This document shows, piece by piece, positions 6,373-12,412 of a stretch of DNA of 12,412 bases (the first letter of the stretch is position 1; every line of letters starts with the position of its first letter). The notes under the pieces are model-generated. The model saw only the letters and a program-made list of their open reading frames with translations. It was not told the origin of the DNA and ran no database searches. The translations under genes were made by a program, and so were the position numbers. Source of the stretch: CAYQEU01 sp964532005 (GTDB lineage: Bacteria > Patescibacteriota > Doudnabacteria > UBA920); NCBI GenBank assembly GCA_964532005.1, contig CAZHER010000015.1, positions 1 to 12,412 of the forward strand. Reading direction: 5' to 3'.

Positions 6373-8597
6373 TTTTCCTTTTTTGAACCGGGCAAACCCA
6401 GCTCTGCTGAAATTGGAGAACTATTATTGTTTGAATTTTTTGGTTTATCTTCCGTACCAGCCTTGAGCTTAATTTGAGCCCCAGAAGGGGCAGCTAGCTG
6501 CTTCAATTCTTTTGGCAATGCATAATAAGCAAAAGATTCGGTTCTTGTTTTCTTTTCGTTTTTCCCTGCGGGTCTATTGCCATATAAACTGTATTTCACT
6601 TGAACAATATCAGAAGGGACGGGAAATTCTAAAGCCAGCTCTCCATCCAAAGCCTGTTTCATGAACTCATTCCAAATAGGCGCTGCTGTGAATACTCCAT
6701 CTGCTCCTTGACGCATCAACATGCCATTGTCATTGCCGGTCCATACCCCAGCAGCTAATTGTGGCGTGAACCCAATTGTCCAACCGTCTTTCCACGAATT
6801 GGTTGTTCCTGTCTTGGCCGCCACTACCCTTCCAGGGATAGTTAAGGGCGAATCTGAACCAAAAATATAGGAACGAGCATCATTGTCGGTCATAATACTA
6901 ATAAGTTCATAAGCAGCAGCAGGTGCAACCACCTGCCTGTTTTGAACTCTATACTCCTCTAATATATTGCCATTTTTATCTTCTATTCTAACAAATGGGG
7001 TGGCATAATTTGCTTTTCCGCCATTAGCCAGGGAGGCATAAGCGGCAACATGGTCGACTAAGCGGACTTCACAGCCCCCAAGCACCAACGACAGTCCACA
7101 ATCCTTCAAAGGTGAAGTAATCCCCAAGCCGTGAGCAGTTTCAACTGCGCTACTAACCCCTACCAAATTTAAAGTTTTCACAGCAGGTACATTCAAGCTG
7201 CCAGCCAGGGCTTTGCGCATAGTTACGTTGCCGTGATACCCCCCATCGTAATTTTTTGGGCTATAAGTCCTGCCGCCTGCGATACCATACGAAACCGGAG
7301 CATCTAAAATAGTTGACATTGGACTGTAGCCAAACTCTTGATCAAAAGCTGTTACGTACACATAGGGTTTGAACGAACTGCCCGGCTGACGTTCACTAGC
7401 TGCAGCATTCAACTGAGGATTGAAAGTACAACTGTTTTTCCCAGTAGTTCCAGGATTGCACCCTTTAGGCTCTGGGGTGCCAAAATAATCTTTACTACCA
7501 ACCATTGCCAGAATCTTGCCCGTGCTTGGTTCTATTGCCACCAACGCTGCATTGTAAGCTCTGTTCTCCTTAGCATTTCGCACTGCGCCTTCGGCAACAA
7601 CTTTTTCTGCAATCCCTTGTAAATTCAAATCCAAAGTTGTGTATACTTTGAGTCCACCTTCACGCAAAAATTGATTTCCGTATTTTTGAGTTAAATAATT
7701 TTGAACATATGATACAAAATGCGGGGCACGAATGGTAGTACGAACATCCCTAAAAGCTACGGTTTCGTTACGAGCTGAGTCATACTGATCCTGAGTAATA
7801 TAGCTCTGTTCTTTCATTATTTCCAGAACTGTATTTTTTCTGGTTTCCAAAAGTTCAGCATTTGGCCCGGTTGGACTAAAAAAACTCGGCGCCTGCGGCA
7901 ATGCTGCCAGGTAGGCACTTTCTGCCAAATTCAAGTCCCGGGCAGACTTGGCAAAATATGTCTGACTGGCTGCTTCAGCTCCGTAAGCATTTCGGCCGTA
8001 CGGAATCTCATTCAAGTACAAACTCAAAATTTCATCTTTAGAAAGATGCGATTCTATTCTGTAGGCCAAAAATATTTCGGAAATTTTTCTGCCTAGAGAA
8101 CGATCGGAATTGAGCAAAGCATTTTTTACATACTGCTGAGTAATAGTACTTCCTCCCTGGCTAACGCCACCGGATCGATAATTGGCCAAAGCTGCCCTCG
8201 CAATCCCAGTAATAGAGATGGGGCCGTGTTTGTAAAAATCTTTATCCTCAATGGCAATAGTTGCATCTTTCAAAAACGGGGAAATCCTGTCCAATGTAAC
8301 ACTGGTTCGTTTAACCTCCCCATGAAACTCATAAAGTAGGGTGCCATCGCGGGAATAAATTTTACTGGATTCAACAACATCGCGCTTAATTACCGTATCG
8401 TAATCCGGGAGATCGCTGGTATAGTGCCAAACCACCGCAGCTGCCCCAATCCCAACAATAACAAAAATACCAAAAAAACCAGCTCCCAAAGCAAACAAAA
8501 GTCTGCCCGAACTATGCTTAAAAAACCTTCTAATTCTCTGAGTAAAAGAAGTTTTACGGTGTTTCCTGGGACGAGCATACTTATAAACTGCTTTCAT
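6369..8597 (-). CDS. Class A penicillin-binding protein (transglycosylase-transpeptidase)
   Basis: This bifunctional enzyme polymerises lipid II into glycan strands and cross-links stem peptides outside the cytoplasmic membrane. The 742 residues have a basic cytoplasmic start (residues 1-31) and one membrane helix (about 32-57). The GT51 transglycosylase domain follows, with EDKDFYKHGPI (117-127, catalytic Glu117), QGGSTITQQYVKN (147-159), RKISEIFLAY (170-179, probable second Glu174) and LNEIPYGRNAYG (195-206). The transpeptidase domain has Ser407-xx-Lys410 in PGSSFKPY, SLN at 467-469 and KTGT at 595-598. All key residues are intact. Cys380/390 and Cys500/509 sit in this extracytoplasmic domain and could form disulfides. 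The tail after about residue 680 is low-complexity Lys, Asn and Ser. The gene is divergent from the DUF2061 gene, and no Shine-Dalgarno sequence precedes the ATG. I assign it to the class A (PBP1/PonA/MrcA-like) family without choosing a symbol. Confidence 0.96.
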   Translation of the reverse strand: MKAVYKYARPRKHRKTSFTQRIRRFFKHSSGRLLFALGAGFFGIFVIVGIGAAAVVWHYTSDLPDYDTVIKRDVVESSKIYSRDGTLLYEFHGEVKRTSVTLDRISPFLKDATIAIEDKDFYKHGPISITGIARAALANYRSGGVSQGGSTITQQYVKNALLNSDRSLGRKISEIFLAYRIESHLSKDEILSLYLNEIPYGRNAYGAEAASQTYFAKSARDLNLAESAYLAALPQAPSFFSPTGPNAELLETRKNTVLEIMKEQSYITQDQYDSARNETVAFRDVRTTIRAPHFVSYVQNYLTQKYGNQFLREGGLKVYTTLDLNLQGIAEKVVAEGAVRNAKENRAYNAALVAIEPSTGKILAMVGSKDYFGTPEPKGCNPGTTGKNSCTFNPQLNAAASERQPGSSFKPYVYVTAFDQEFGYSPMSTILDAPVSYGIAGGRTYSPKNYDGGYHGNVTMRKALAGSLNVPAVKTLNLVGVSSAVETAHGLGITSPLKDCGLSLVLGGCEVRLVDHVAAYASLANGGKANYATPFVRIEDKNGNILEEYRVQNRQVVAPAAAYELISIMTDNDARSYIFGSDSPLTIPGRVVAAKTGTTNSWKDGWTIGFTPQLAAGVWTGNDNGMLMRQGADGVFTAAPIWNEFMKQALDGELALEFPVPSDIVQVKYSLYGNRPAGKNEKKTRTESFAYYALPKELKQLAAPSGAQIKLKAGTEDKPKNSNNNSSPISAELGLPGSKKEN

Positions 8598-8602
8598 CTG
8601 TA

Positions 8603-8631
8603 TTGTCTGTTATCTATTACTAAGATACAAT
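8603..8631 (+). promoter_or_regulatory. Candidate promoter of the DUF2061 gene
   Basis: TTGTCT (8603-8608) is followed after 17 bases by TACAAT (8626-8631). These match the sigma-70 -35 box at four of six positions and the -10 box at five of six. The predicted start near 8638 gives a leader of about 36 bases. The element overlaps the divergent candidate promoter for the penicillin-binding protein gene, so the two could compete for RNA polymerase. Confidence 0.4.
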
Positions 8632-8650
8632 ATTTATAGGCGAGTAGCAA
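8622..8650 (-). promoter_or_regulatory. Candidate promoter of the class A PBP gene
   Basis: On the minus strand TTGCTA (8650-8645) lies exactly 17 bases before TATCTT (8627-8622). Each hexamer matches the sigma-70 consensus at four of six bases. Transcription would start near 8615, giving a leader of roughly 18 bases before the ATG at 8597. The spacing is ideal but the hexamers are imperfect, so this is a prediction. Its -10 overlaps the -10 of the divergent candidate promoter. Confidence 0.35.
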
Positions 8651-8673
8651 AAACATTAACTTTTCCATATTAC

Positions 8674-8922
8674 ATGGCATTTCATGAAAACCATAGTCGC
8701 TCTATCATTAAAACCATTACCTACCGAATACTGATCATAATTTCTAACGCTATAATCATATATCTCATGACGGGAGATATAGACTTGACCGCAAGTTTTA
8801 TCGGTATTACCAGCCTAGTCAGCACGCTCCTATATTTTATCCATGAACGATTTTGGAACGAGATCCACTGGGGCAAAAAACACTTGAACCATAACCATTA
8901 CGTAACACGGCGCCAGCCATAA
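8674..8922 (+). CDS. DUF2061 family small membrane protein
   Basis: This 82-residue protein fits DUF2061, a family of small membrane proteins of unknown function. The N-terminal SRSIIKTITYRILIIISNAI (residues 8-27) has the family's 'K-T-x-T-Y-R' opening into the first helix, which runs to about residue 32. A second helix (about 38-55) ends in YFIHERFWNEIHWGKKH (54-70), the typical 'Y-x-H-E-R-x-W' signature. The tail is unusually rich in histidine (His65, 70, 73 and 75) and might bind metal, which is speculative. It is the only plus-strand gene between two penicillin-binding protein genes, diverging from one across 76 bases and ending eight bases from the other's stop. No Shine-Dalgarno motif is seen before the ATG. 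Its placement hints at an envelope role, but nothing in the protein proves this. Confidence 0.85.
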   Translation: MAFHENHSRSIIKTITYRILIIISNAIIIYLMTGDIDLTASFIGITSLVSTLLYFIHERFWNEIHWGKKHLNHNHYVTRRQP

Positions 8923-8930
8923 CATTCCTC

Positions 8931-10673
8931 TTAATTATCAGTCCTGCTTGGGGCGACATTATAGTAATTTAAAATAAACTGAGCCAGTTCACCAAAAGCA
9001 GGAGCCGCGGAACTTTCTGCAAACACAACTGTGCGTGGGTGATTTATTCGTACCAAAGCTATAAATTTCGGATCCTCCACCGGAGCATAGCCAATAAATG
9101 AACCAATGTTGTTGTTGGCTTGATAGCCTTTGCCGTCTTCACGAGGAACTTGGGCAGTACCAGTTTTGCCAGCAACATAATAGTTCTTAACACCTGCTTT
9201 TTTGCCGTGGCCAAGCTCAACCACATTCACCAACATTGCAGAAATTTTACTGGCAGTAGAAGATGAAATAACTTGCGAAACCATATGGGGTTCGGTAGTT
9301 TTAACTTTTCCCCGGTAATCAATTATTGCTTGCACAATATATGGCTTCATCATTTTCCCTCCATTTGCCAAGGCAGAGTATGCCTGCATGAGCTGAATAG
9401 GAGTGACACTTATCCCCTGCCCAAAGCTTGCCGTAGCGTAATTAATCTCAATATTTCCTGAAAGTCCGGCCAGGTCACCTTTTGCTTCAGGCAATTCAAT
9501 TCCTGTTTCTTGACCGAACCCGAATTTTTGTATGTATTGGGCAAAAGTTTTGTTGCCAATTTTGTTCTTGGCATATACCACACCTGTATTTAGAGACTCC
9601 TCCAACACTTGGCTCATTGTCTGTGTGCCGTGAGCTTTTAAATCCGAATTTTTAATAGTATATCCATCAATACGCAACTCGCCCGGATCCACAAAAGTAC
9701 TATCTGGGCCCAAAACCCCTTCGTTTAAAGCCGCGGCCATAGTCAAGGGTTTAAAAATAGACCCTGGCTCGTAACTTCCCACTGTCGGCTGATTGCTGAA
9801 AACTTGGGGTTTCTTTACTTTATAATATTCGTTTGGATCAAATGAAGGATAAGTTGTCATAGCCAGTATTGCCCCTGTTTTCGGATCCATAACAACAATG
9901 GAGCCGCTGTCTGCCCCATGCTTTTCGACAGTATCTTTCAAAATGCTTTCACTCTGAAACTGAATATTCTTATCTATGGTTAATATAAGATTATCCCCGT
10001 TTATTGCAGGTTCAATATCCCTTTTGCCCCCAAAAATCCAGACTCCACTAGCATCTTTTTCCTGATCCACCAATCCAGCCTTCCCTTTCAAGTTGTCGTT
10101 AAAATACTGCTCGATGCCGTAACGTCCCGTTTTCTCATTTTCATGATACCCCACATAACCCAAAACCTGACTTAAAAATGTCCTTTCTGGATAAAATCGC
10201 AATGTTTCCGGCTCAAACCCAATTCCTGCAAGCTTTAGATCTTTGACTTTCACAACTTCTTGATCTGTGAGCTGGCGCTTCAGCACCATATATTTTTTAC
10301 TCTTATCAGCAATTTTTTCTGCAATCTCTTTAGGTTCTATCCCCAAAACTTCGCTTACTTGCTTTATAAAGTTTTCTGAGTCAACAATTTCAGACGGGAT
10401 TGCAAAAACCAAATCTTTCTGGATGGATGTTGCAACTGTATATGGCTCGTTGGTATACCGGTCGCCGATTTTAATTTCGCCGCGCACCGGAGTCAATCTT
10501 TTTATTAATGTATATTGATCTTCTGCCATGTCTTGATACTGCCCTGAAGATACAACCTGAAGCATAAACAAACGACCGACGATTACAGAAAATGCCAAAA
10601 ATAAAAGAACAGTCAATGCGACCATTCTTGATTGAGTAGAGTCTGTTGTTTTACTTAGAGTTTTTCTTACCAT
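8931..10673 (-). CDS. ftsI: Class B penicillin-binding protein, FtsI-type septal transpeptidase
   Basis: FtsI (PBP3/PBP2B type) cross-links septal peptidoglycan as part of the divisome with FtsW and the FtsQLB complex. The 580-residue protein has a short cytoplasmic N-terminus and one membrane helix at about residues 17-39. A dimerisation-type domain contains TPVRGEIKIG (61-70) and RFYPERTFLSQVLGYVG (159-175). The transpeptidase domain has Ser305-xx-Lys308 in EPGSIFKPL, SLN at 360-362 and KTGT at 503-506. All catalytic residues are present and the length is typical. No PASTA repeats follow the transpeptidase domain. Its place after rsmH and an ftsL-like gene, nine bases from the latter, supports FtsI rather than an elongation PBP2. 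The ATG at 10673 lacks a Shine-Dalgarno sequence, so it is probably translated by coupling. Its TAA lies eight bases from the end of the convergent DUF2061 gene, with no visible terminator. Confidence 0.94.
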   Translation of the reverse strand: MVRKTLSKTTDSTQSRMVALTVLLFLAFSVIVGRLFMLQVVSSGQYQDMAEDQYTLIKRLTPVRGEIKIGDRYTNEPYTVATSIQKDLVFAIPSEIVDSENFIKQVSEVLGIEPKEIAEKIADKSKKYMVLKRQLTDQEVVKVKDLKLAGIGFEPETLRFYPERTFLSQVLGYVGYHENEKTGRYGIEQYFNDNLKGKAGLVDQEKDASGVWIFGGKRDIEPAINGDNLILTIDKNIQFQSESILKDTVEKHGADSGSIVVMDPKTGAILAMTTYPSFDPNEYYKVKKPQVFSNQPTVGSYEPGSIFKPLTMAAALNEGVLGPDSTFVDPGELRIDGYTIKNSDLKAHGTQTMSQVLEESLNTGVVYAKNKIGNKTFAQYIQKFGFGQETGIELPEAKGDLAGLSGNIEINYATASFGQGISVTPIQLMQAYSALANGGKMMKPYIVQAIIDYRGKVKTTEPHMVSQVISSSTASKISAMLVNVVELGHGKKAGVKNYYVAGKTGTAQVPREDGKGYQANNNIGSFIGYAPVEDPKFIALVRINHPRTVVFAESSAAPAFGELAQFILNYYNVAPSRTDN

Positions 10674-10682
10674 GCCGTAAAG

Positions 10683-11105
10683 CTACTTAGATGTCTTAAG
10701 AGCGGTCAATGTTGCTGGGGCTAAAAATTCCTCATTCTTTACGCTTACTAAATTGGCCGACTCTGCAGCCTGGTCAATCGCACCCAACGAAGCCATTTCG
10801 GCAGCCTCAATCTCAAGACCATGCCGGATTTGTTCCTGCTCCAGAATTCGGTTCTGTATCTTTCTCATTTCATACCCCTTTGCAGCAGAGCCGTTGACCA
10901 TAAAAATATAAGAAACGACACCGGCTATAAACAAACCAACCAAAGCATAAACTGCAAAGCTACCCATTCCAGCCACAGAAGATGTAAAATTTTTAAACAA
11001 GCTGAACCAATTTTTTCTGCGAGCCCTAGTTGTCCGGGAAGCACTGCTGTATCTAACTGAAACTGAAGGACCTAGAATTGGCTGAAAAGCGAAAATTTTT
11101 GACAT
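10683..11105 (-). CDS. FtsL-like division protein (position and topology)
   Basis: The 140-residue protein has no strong sequence signature, but its shape and place fit FtsL. It has a basic N-terminal cytoplasmic region of about 45 residues containing RTTRARRKNW (24-33). One membrane helix follows (about 46-70), then a Glu/Gln/Arg-rich stretch, RKIQNRILEQEQIRHGLEIE (81-100), that looks like a short coiled coil. FtsL is a bitopic coiled-coil protein that partners FtsB and FtsQ and activates the FtsWI synthase. In dcw clusters its gene normally sits between rsmH and ftsI, as here: 25 bases after rsmH and nine bases before ftsI. The cytoplasmic tail is longer than in many FtsL proteins. FtsL diverges quickly, so a search by structure would be stronger than one by sequence. 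Another small septum-initiator type protein is the main alternative. Confidence 0.7.
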   Translation of the reverse strand: MSKIFAFQPILGPSVSVRYSSASRTTRARRKNWFSLFKNFTSSVAGMGSFAVYALVGLFIAGVVSYIFMVNGSAAKGYEMRKIQNRILEQEQIRHGLEIEAAEMASLGAIDQAAESANLVSVKNEEFLAPATLTALKTSK

Positions 11106-11130
11106 GCTTTTGTTTTTATTTTGAATTAAT

Positions 11131-12090
11131 TTAATAAAGTTTTACTATTGCTCGAAGTTTTGCTGGGATACTGCGGGAATTTTCTTTTTGCTCCGCTTCT
11201 TCCGCTATTACCGGTTTTTTAGCAAGTAACTTACCTTGTGGATTTCTGCCACATTTGCAAAATGGAAAATCTGGTGGACAAATACATCCCCGAGCCAATT
11301 CTGCGAAAAAGTGCTTGACCAGGCGGTCTTCCAGAGAGTGAAACGACACTACTACCAGTCGGCCGCCCGGGCTCAGCAAATTAAATGCTTTTGGCAAAAA
11401 TGTTTCTAAATTCTGTAACTCGTGGTTTACGGTCATACGCACTGCCTGGAAAATCCTCCGCGCCGCATTTTGCCATAAGTGACGCTTTGGCTTTGGCAGA
11501 CCAGCTTGTATCGCTTCCACCAAATCCAGACTTGTATGCATGGCTCCCGCCTCTCTTCTTGCCACTATTGCTTTGGCAATAGATCGGCTGTGAGGCTCTT
11601 CACCATTTTCCCTAAACATCCGAGTTAGCTCGTCCAGCGAAAAATTATTCAAAATAAATTTCGCATCCGTATTACCGGACGGGTCAAACCGCATATCTAA
11701 AGGTTCATTTTTTTGGAAAGATATTCCTCTGCCGGATTGATCCAGCTGATAAGAACTTAGTCCAATGTCGGCTACTATCCCACGAATGTCTGAAAACTGA
11801 TAAAACTGGTTTCTTTCCAAAATTTTATCCAGATCTCTAAAATTTCCAGAAGCAACCAAGGCATTGGCTTGATATTTACTTTTAGTTAACTGCTTTTCAT
11901 AATTCTCTATTGCAGCTGGATCTAGATCTATGGATAGCACCTTACCTTTTGGCATTACTTTTTCCAGCAATGCCATACTGTAGCCTCCCCCGCCCAAAGT
12001 TGCATCAATGAAATTTTGGTCGGGTTTAGGATCAAGATAAAATAATACTTCTTTTAAAAGAACTGGGGTGTGTGAGTAAGTCATCACCAC
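11131..12090 (-). CDS. rsmH: 16S rRNA (cytosine-1402-N4)-methyltransferase RsmH (MraW)
   Basis: RsmH uses S-adenosylmethionine to methylate N4 of C1402 in 16S rRNA, fine-tuning the ribosomal P site. The start region HTPVLLKEVLFYL (residues 7-19) and the SAM-binding loop DATLGGGGYS (29-38) are typical. Later landmarks are ADIGLSSYQLDQSGRGISF (107-125), LDMRFDP (131-137), RRIFQAVRMTVNHEL (211-225), VVSFHSLEDRLVKHFF (247-262) and the Cys-rich GCICPPDFPFCKCGR (268-282). At 319 residues it is full length. The chosen start is GTG at 12090, directly after the mraZ stop. AGGAG at 12100-12096, five bases upstream, is the clearest Shine-Dalgarno sequence in the window. A second GTG (12087) and an ATG (12084) are alternatives that would shorten the protein by one or two residues. 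It forms the head of the dcw cluster with mraZ. Confidence 0.97.
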   Translation of the reverse strand: MVMTYSHTPVLLKEVLFYLDPKPDQNFIDATLGGGGYSMALLEKVMPKGKVLSIDLDPAAIENYEKQLTKSKYQANALVASGNFRDLDKILERNQFYQFSDIRGIVADIGLSSYQLDQSGRGISFQKNEPLDMRFDPSGNTDAKFILNNFSLDELTRMFRENGEEPHSRSIAKAIVARREAGAMHTSLDLVEAIQAGLPKPKRHLWQNAARRIFQAVRMTVNHELQNLETFLPKAFNLLSPGGRLVVVSFHSLEDRLVKHFFAELARGCICPPDFPFCKCGRNPQGKLLAKKPVIAEEAEQKENSRSIPAKLRAIVKLY

Positions 12091-12412
12091 CTAAACTCCT
12101 AAACTGCCCAACTGTTCAGCAATCTCATTGCTTTGCTTTTCAGTTTTAGCTTTGTATTTAGTCCACAGCTCTTCGCTCCAGACTTCTACTCTGCTATACA
12201 AACCTGCGAACACCAAACGCTTTTGGATTTTCGCAAACTCCTTCAGGTAGCCGGGTAAGATAATGCGACCTTGCTTATCTATGTCGCAATCCATTGCTCC
12301 TGCAAGCATCAGACGGGAAAAAGCTCGAGTATTGGCAGTAGAAATTGGAAGACTAGCCAATTTTTCTGCAAGCATTTTCCACTCGTCTAATGTATACAGA
12401 AATAACGAATTA
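12091..12412 (-). CDS. mraZ: MraZ, transcriptional regulator of the dcw cluster (5' end cut by the window)
   Basis: MraZ is an AbrB-like DNA-binding protein that forms rings and regulates the mraZ-led division and cell-wall operon. The reading frame stays open to the window edge. An ATG at 12375 exists, but it is internal: the codons before it read NSLFLYTLDEWK, which aligns with the 'LxLYxxxEWxxxxxKL' linker of MraZ. The first SpoVT/AbrB half and the true start are therefore missing. The visible part has the second AbrB half, with AGAMDCDIDKQGRIILPGYL (positions 25-44 counted from the internal Met) and the later LVFAGLYSRVEVWSEELW (54-71), then a charged tail. About 106 codons are visible of a protein usually near 140-150. 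It ends in TAG directly before the GTG of rsmH. Its upstream binding repeats would lie outside the window. Confidence 0.93.
   Translation of the reverse strand, partial: NSLFLYTLDEWKMLAEKLASLPISTANTRAFSRLMLAGAMDCDIDKQGRIILPGYLKEFAKIQKRLVFAGLYSRVEVWSEELWTKYKAKTEKQSNEIAEQLGSLGV

Noticed and set aside
7338..7622. Plus-strand frame of 94 codons inside the class A PBP gene
   Set aside because: It is opposite the transpeptidase domain including the SSFK motif, and the predicted peptide has no recognisable features.
8424..8639. Plus-strand frame of 71 codons covering the start of the class A PBP gene and its promoter region
   Set aside because: It overlaps the conserved membrane anchor of the PBP on the other strand and has low-complexity Asn/Lys/Ser content, as expected for a shadow frame.
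12373..12375. ATG as the true start of mraZ
   Set aside because: The frame stays open to the window edge and the codons before this ATG encode a recognisable MraZ segment, so the real start lies beyond the window.
1..12412. Alternative genetic code with UGA as glycine
   Set aside because: TGA serves as stop for the genes ending at 706 and 972, and no conserved glycine position in the recognised proteins requires TGA.
1..12412. CRISPR array, tRNA, rRNA, insertion sequence or phage genes
   Set aside because: No regularly spaced repeats, cloverleaf-like segments, terminal inverted repeats, transposase or phage motifs were seen, and genes fill almost the entire window.

Overview
The window is an ordinary-looking bacterial chromosomal segment, moderately AT-rich, densely packed and using the standard code: TGA ends at least two genes, so this is not a UGA-glycine code. 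Many genes are short or compact, several start with TTG or GTG, and most starts lack a clear Shine-Dalgarno sequence. The division genes are reduced to mraZ, rsmH, an ftsL-like gene and ftsI, without mur genes directly behind them. Together these suggest a small-genome lineage such as Patescibacteria/CPR. That assignment is an inference from style and gene content; no rRNA or other marker in the window settles it.

Region by region. (1) 23-972, plus strand: two small unknown membrane proteins and a DUF167/YggU-family protein that starts with TTG inside the previous stop codon. A short rho-independent terminator follows (980-1002). (2) 1034-6372, plus strand: a tightly packed run of eight genes, several overlapping. 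They are a compact VIT1/CCC1-type metal transporter, the ribosome-assembly GTPase EngB (YsxC), a membrane-anchored glucose/sorbosone dehydrogenase-type beta-propeller, D-alanine-D-alanine ligase, two different Nudix hydrolases, MsrB and MsrA. A candidate extended -10 promoter sits directly behind the terminator. (3) 8597-6369, minus strand: a full-length class A penicillin-binding protein whose TAG stop interlocks with that of msrA in one CTAG. (4) 8674-8922, plus strand: a small DUF2061 membrane protein, divergent from the penicillin-binding protein gene across 76 bases that hold a plausible pair of overlapping promoters. (5) 12412-8931, minus strand: the start of a dcw (division and cell wall) cluster in the order mraZ (cut by the window edge), rsmH, ftsL-like, ftsI.

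How the genes work together. The window centres on the cell envelope. Ddl makes the D-Ala-D-Ala end of the peptidoglycan stem peptide. The class A enzyme polymerises and cross-links peptidoglycan, and FtsI cross-links it at the septum, probably with the FtsL-like protein. MraZ and RsmH are the usual regulator and 16S rRNA methyltransferase at the head of the cluster. The plus-strand operon adds ribosome assembly (EngB), metal handling (VIT1), nucleotide clean-up (Nudix) and repair of oxidised methionine (MsrB and MsrA). No mobile element, CRISPR array, tRNA, rRNA or phage-like gene was seen, and I found no convincing new multi-gene system. The best leads are the orphan dehydrogenase-like propeller, the Nudix protein with an expanded Nudix box, the extracytoplasmic cysteines of the class A penicillin-binding protein and the overlapping divergent promoters.
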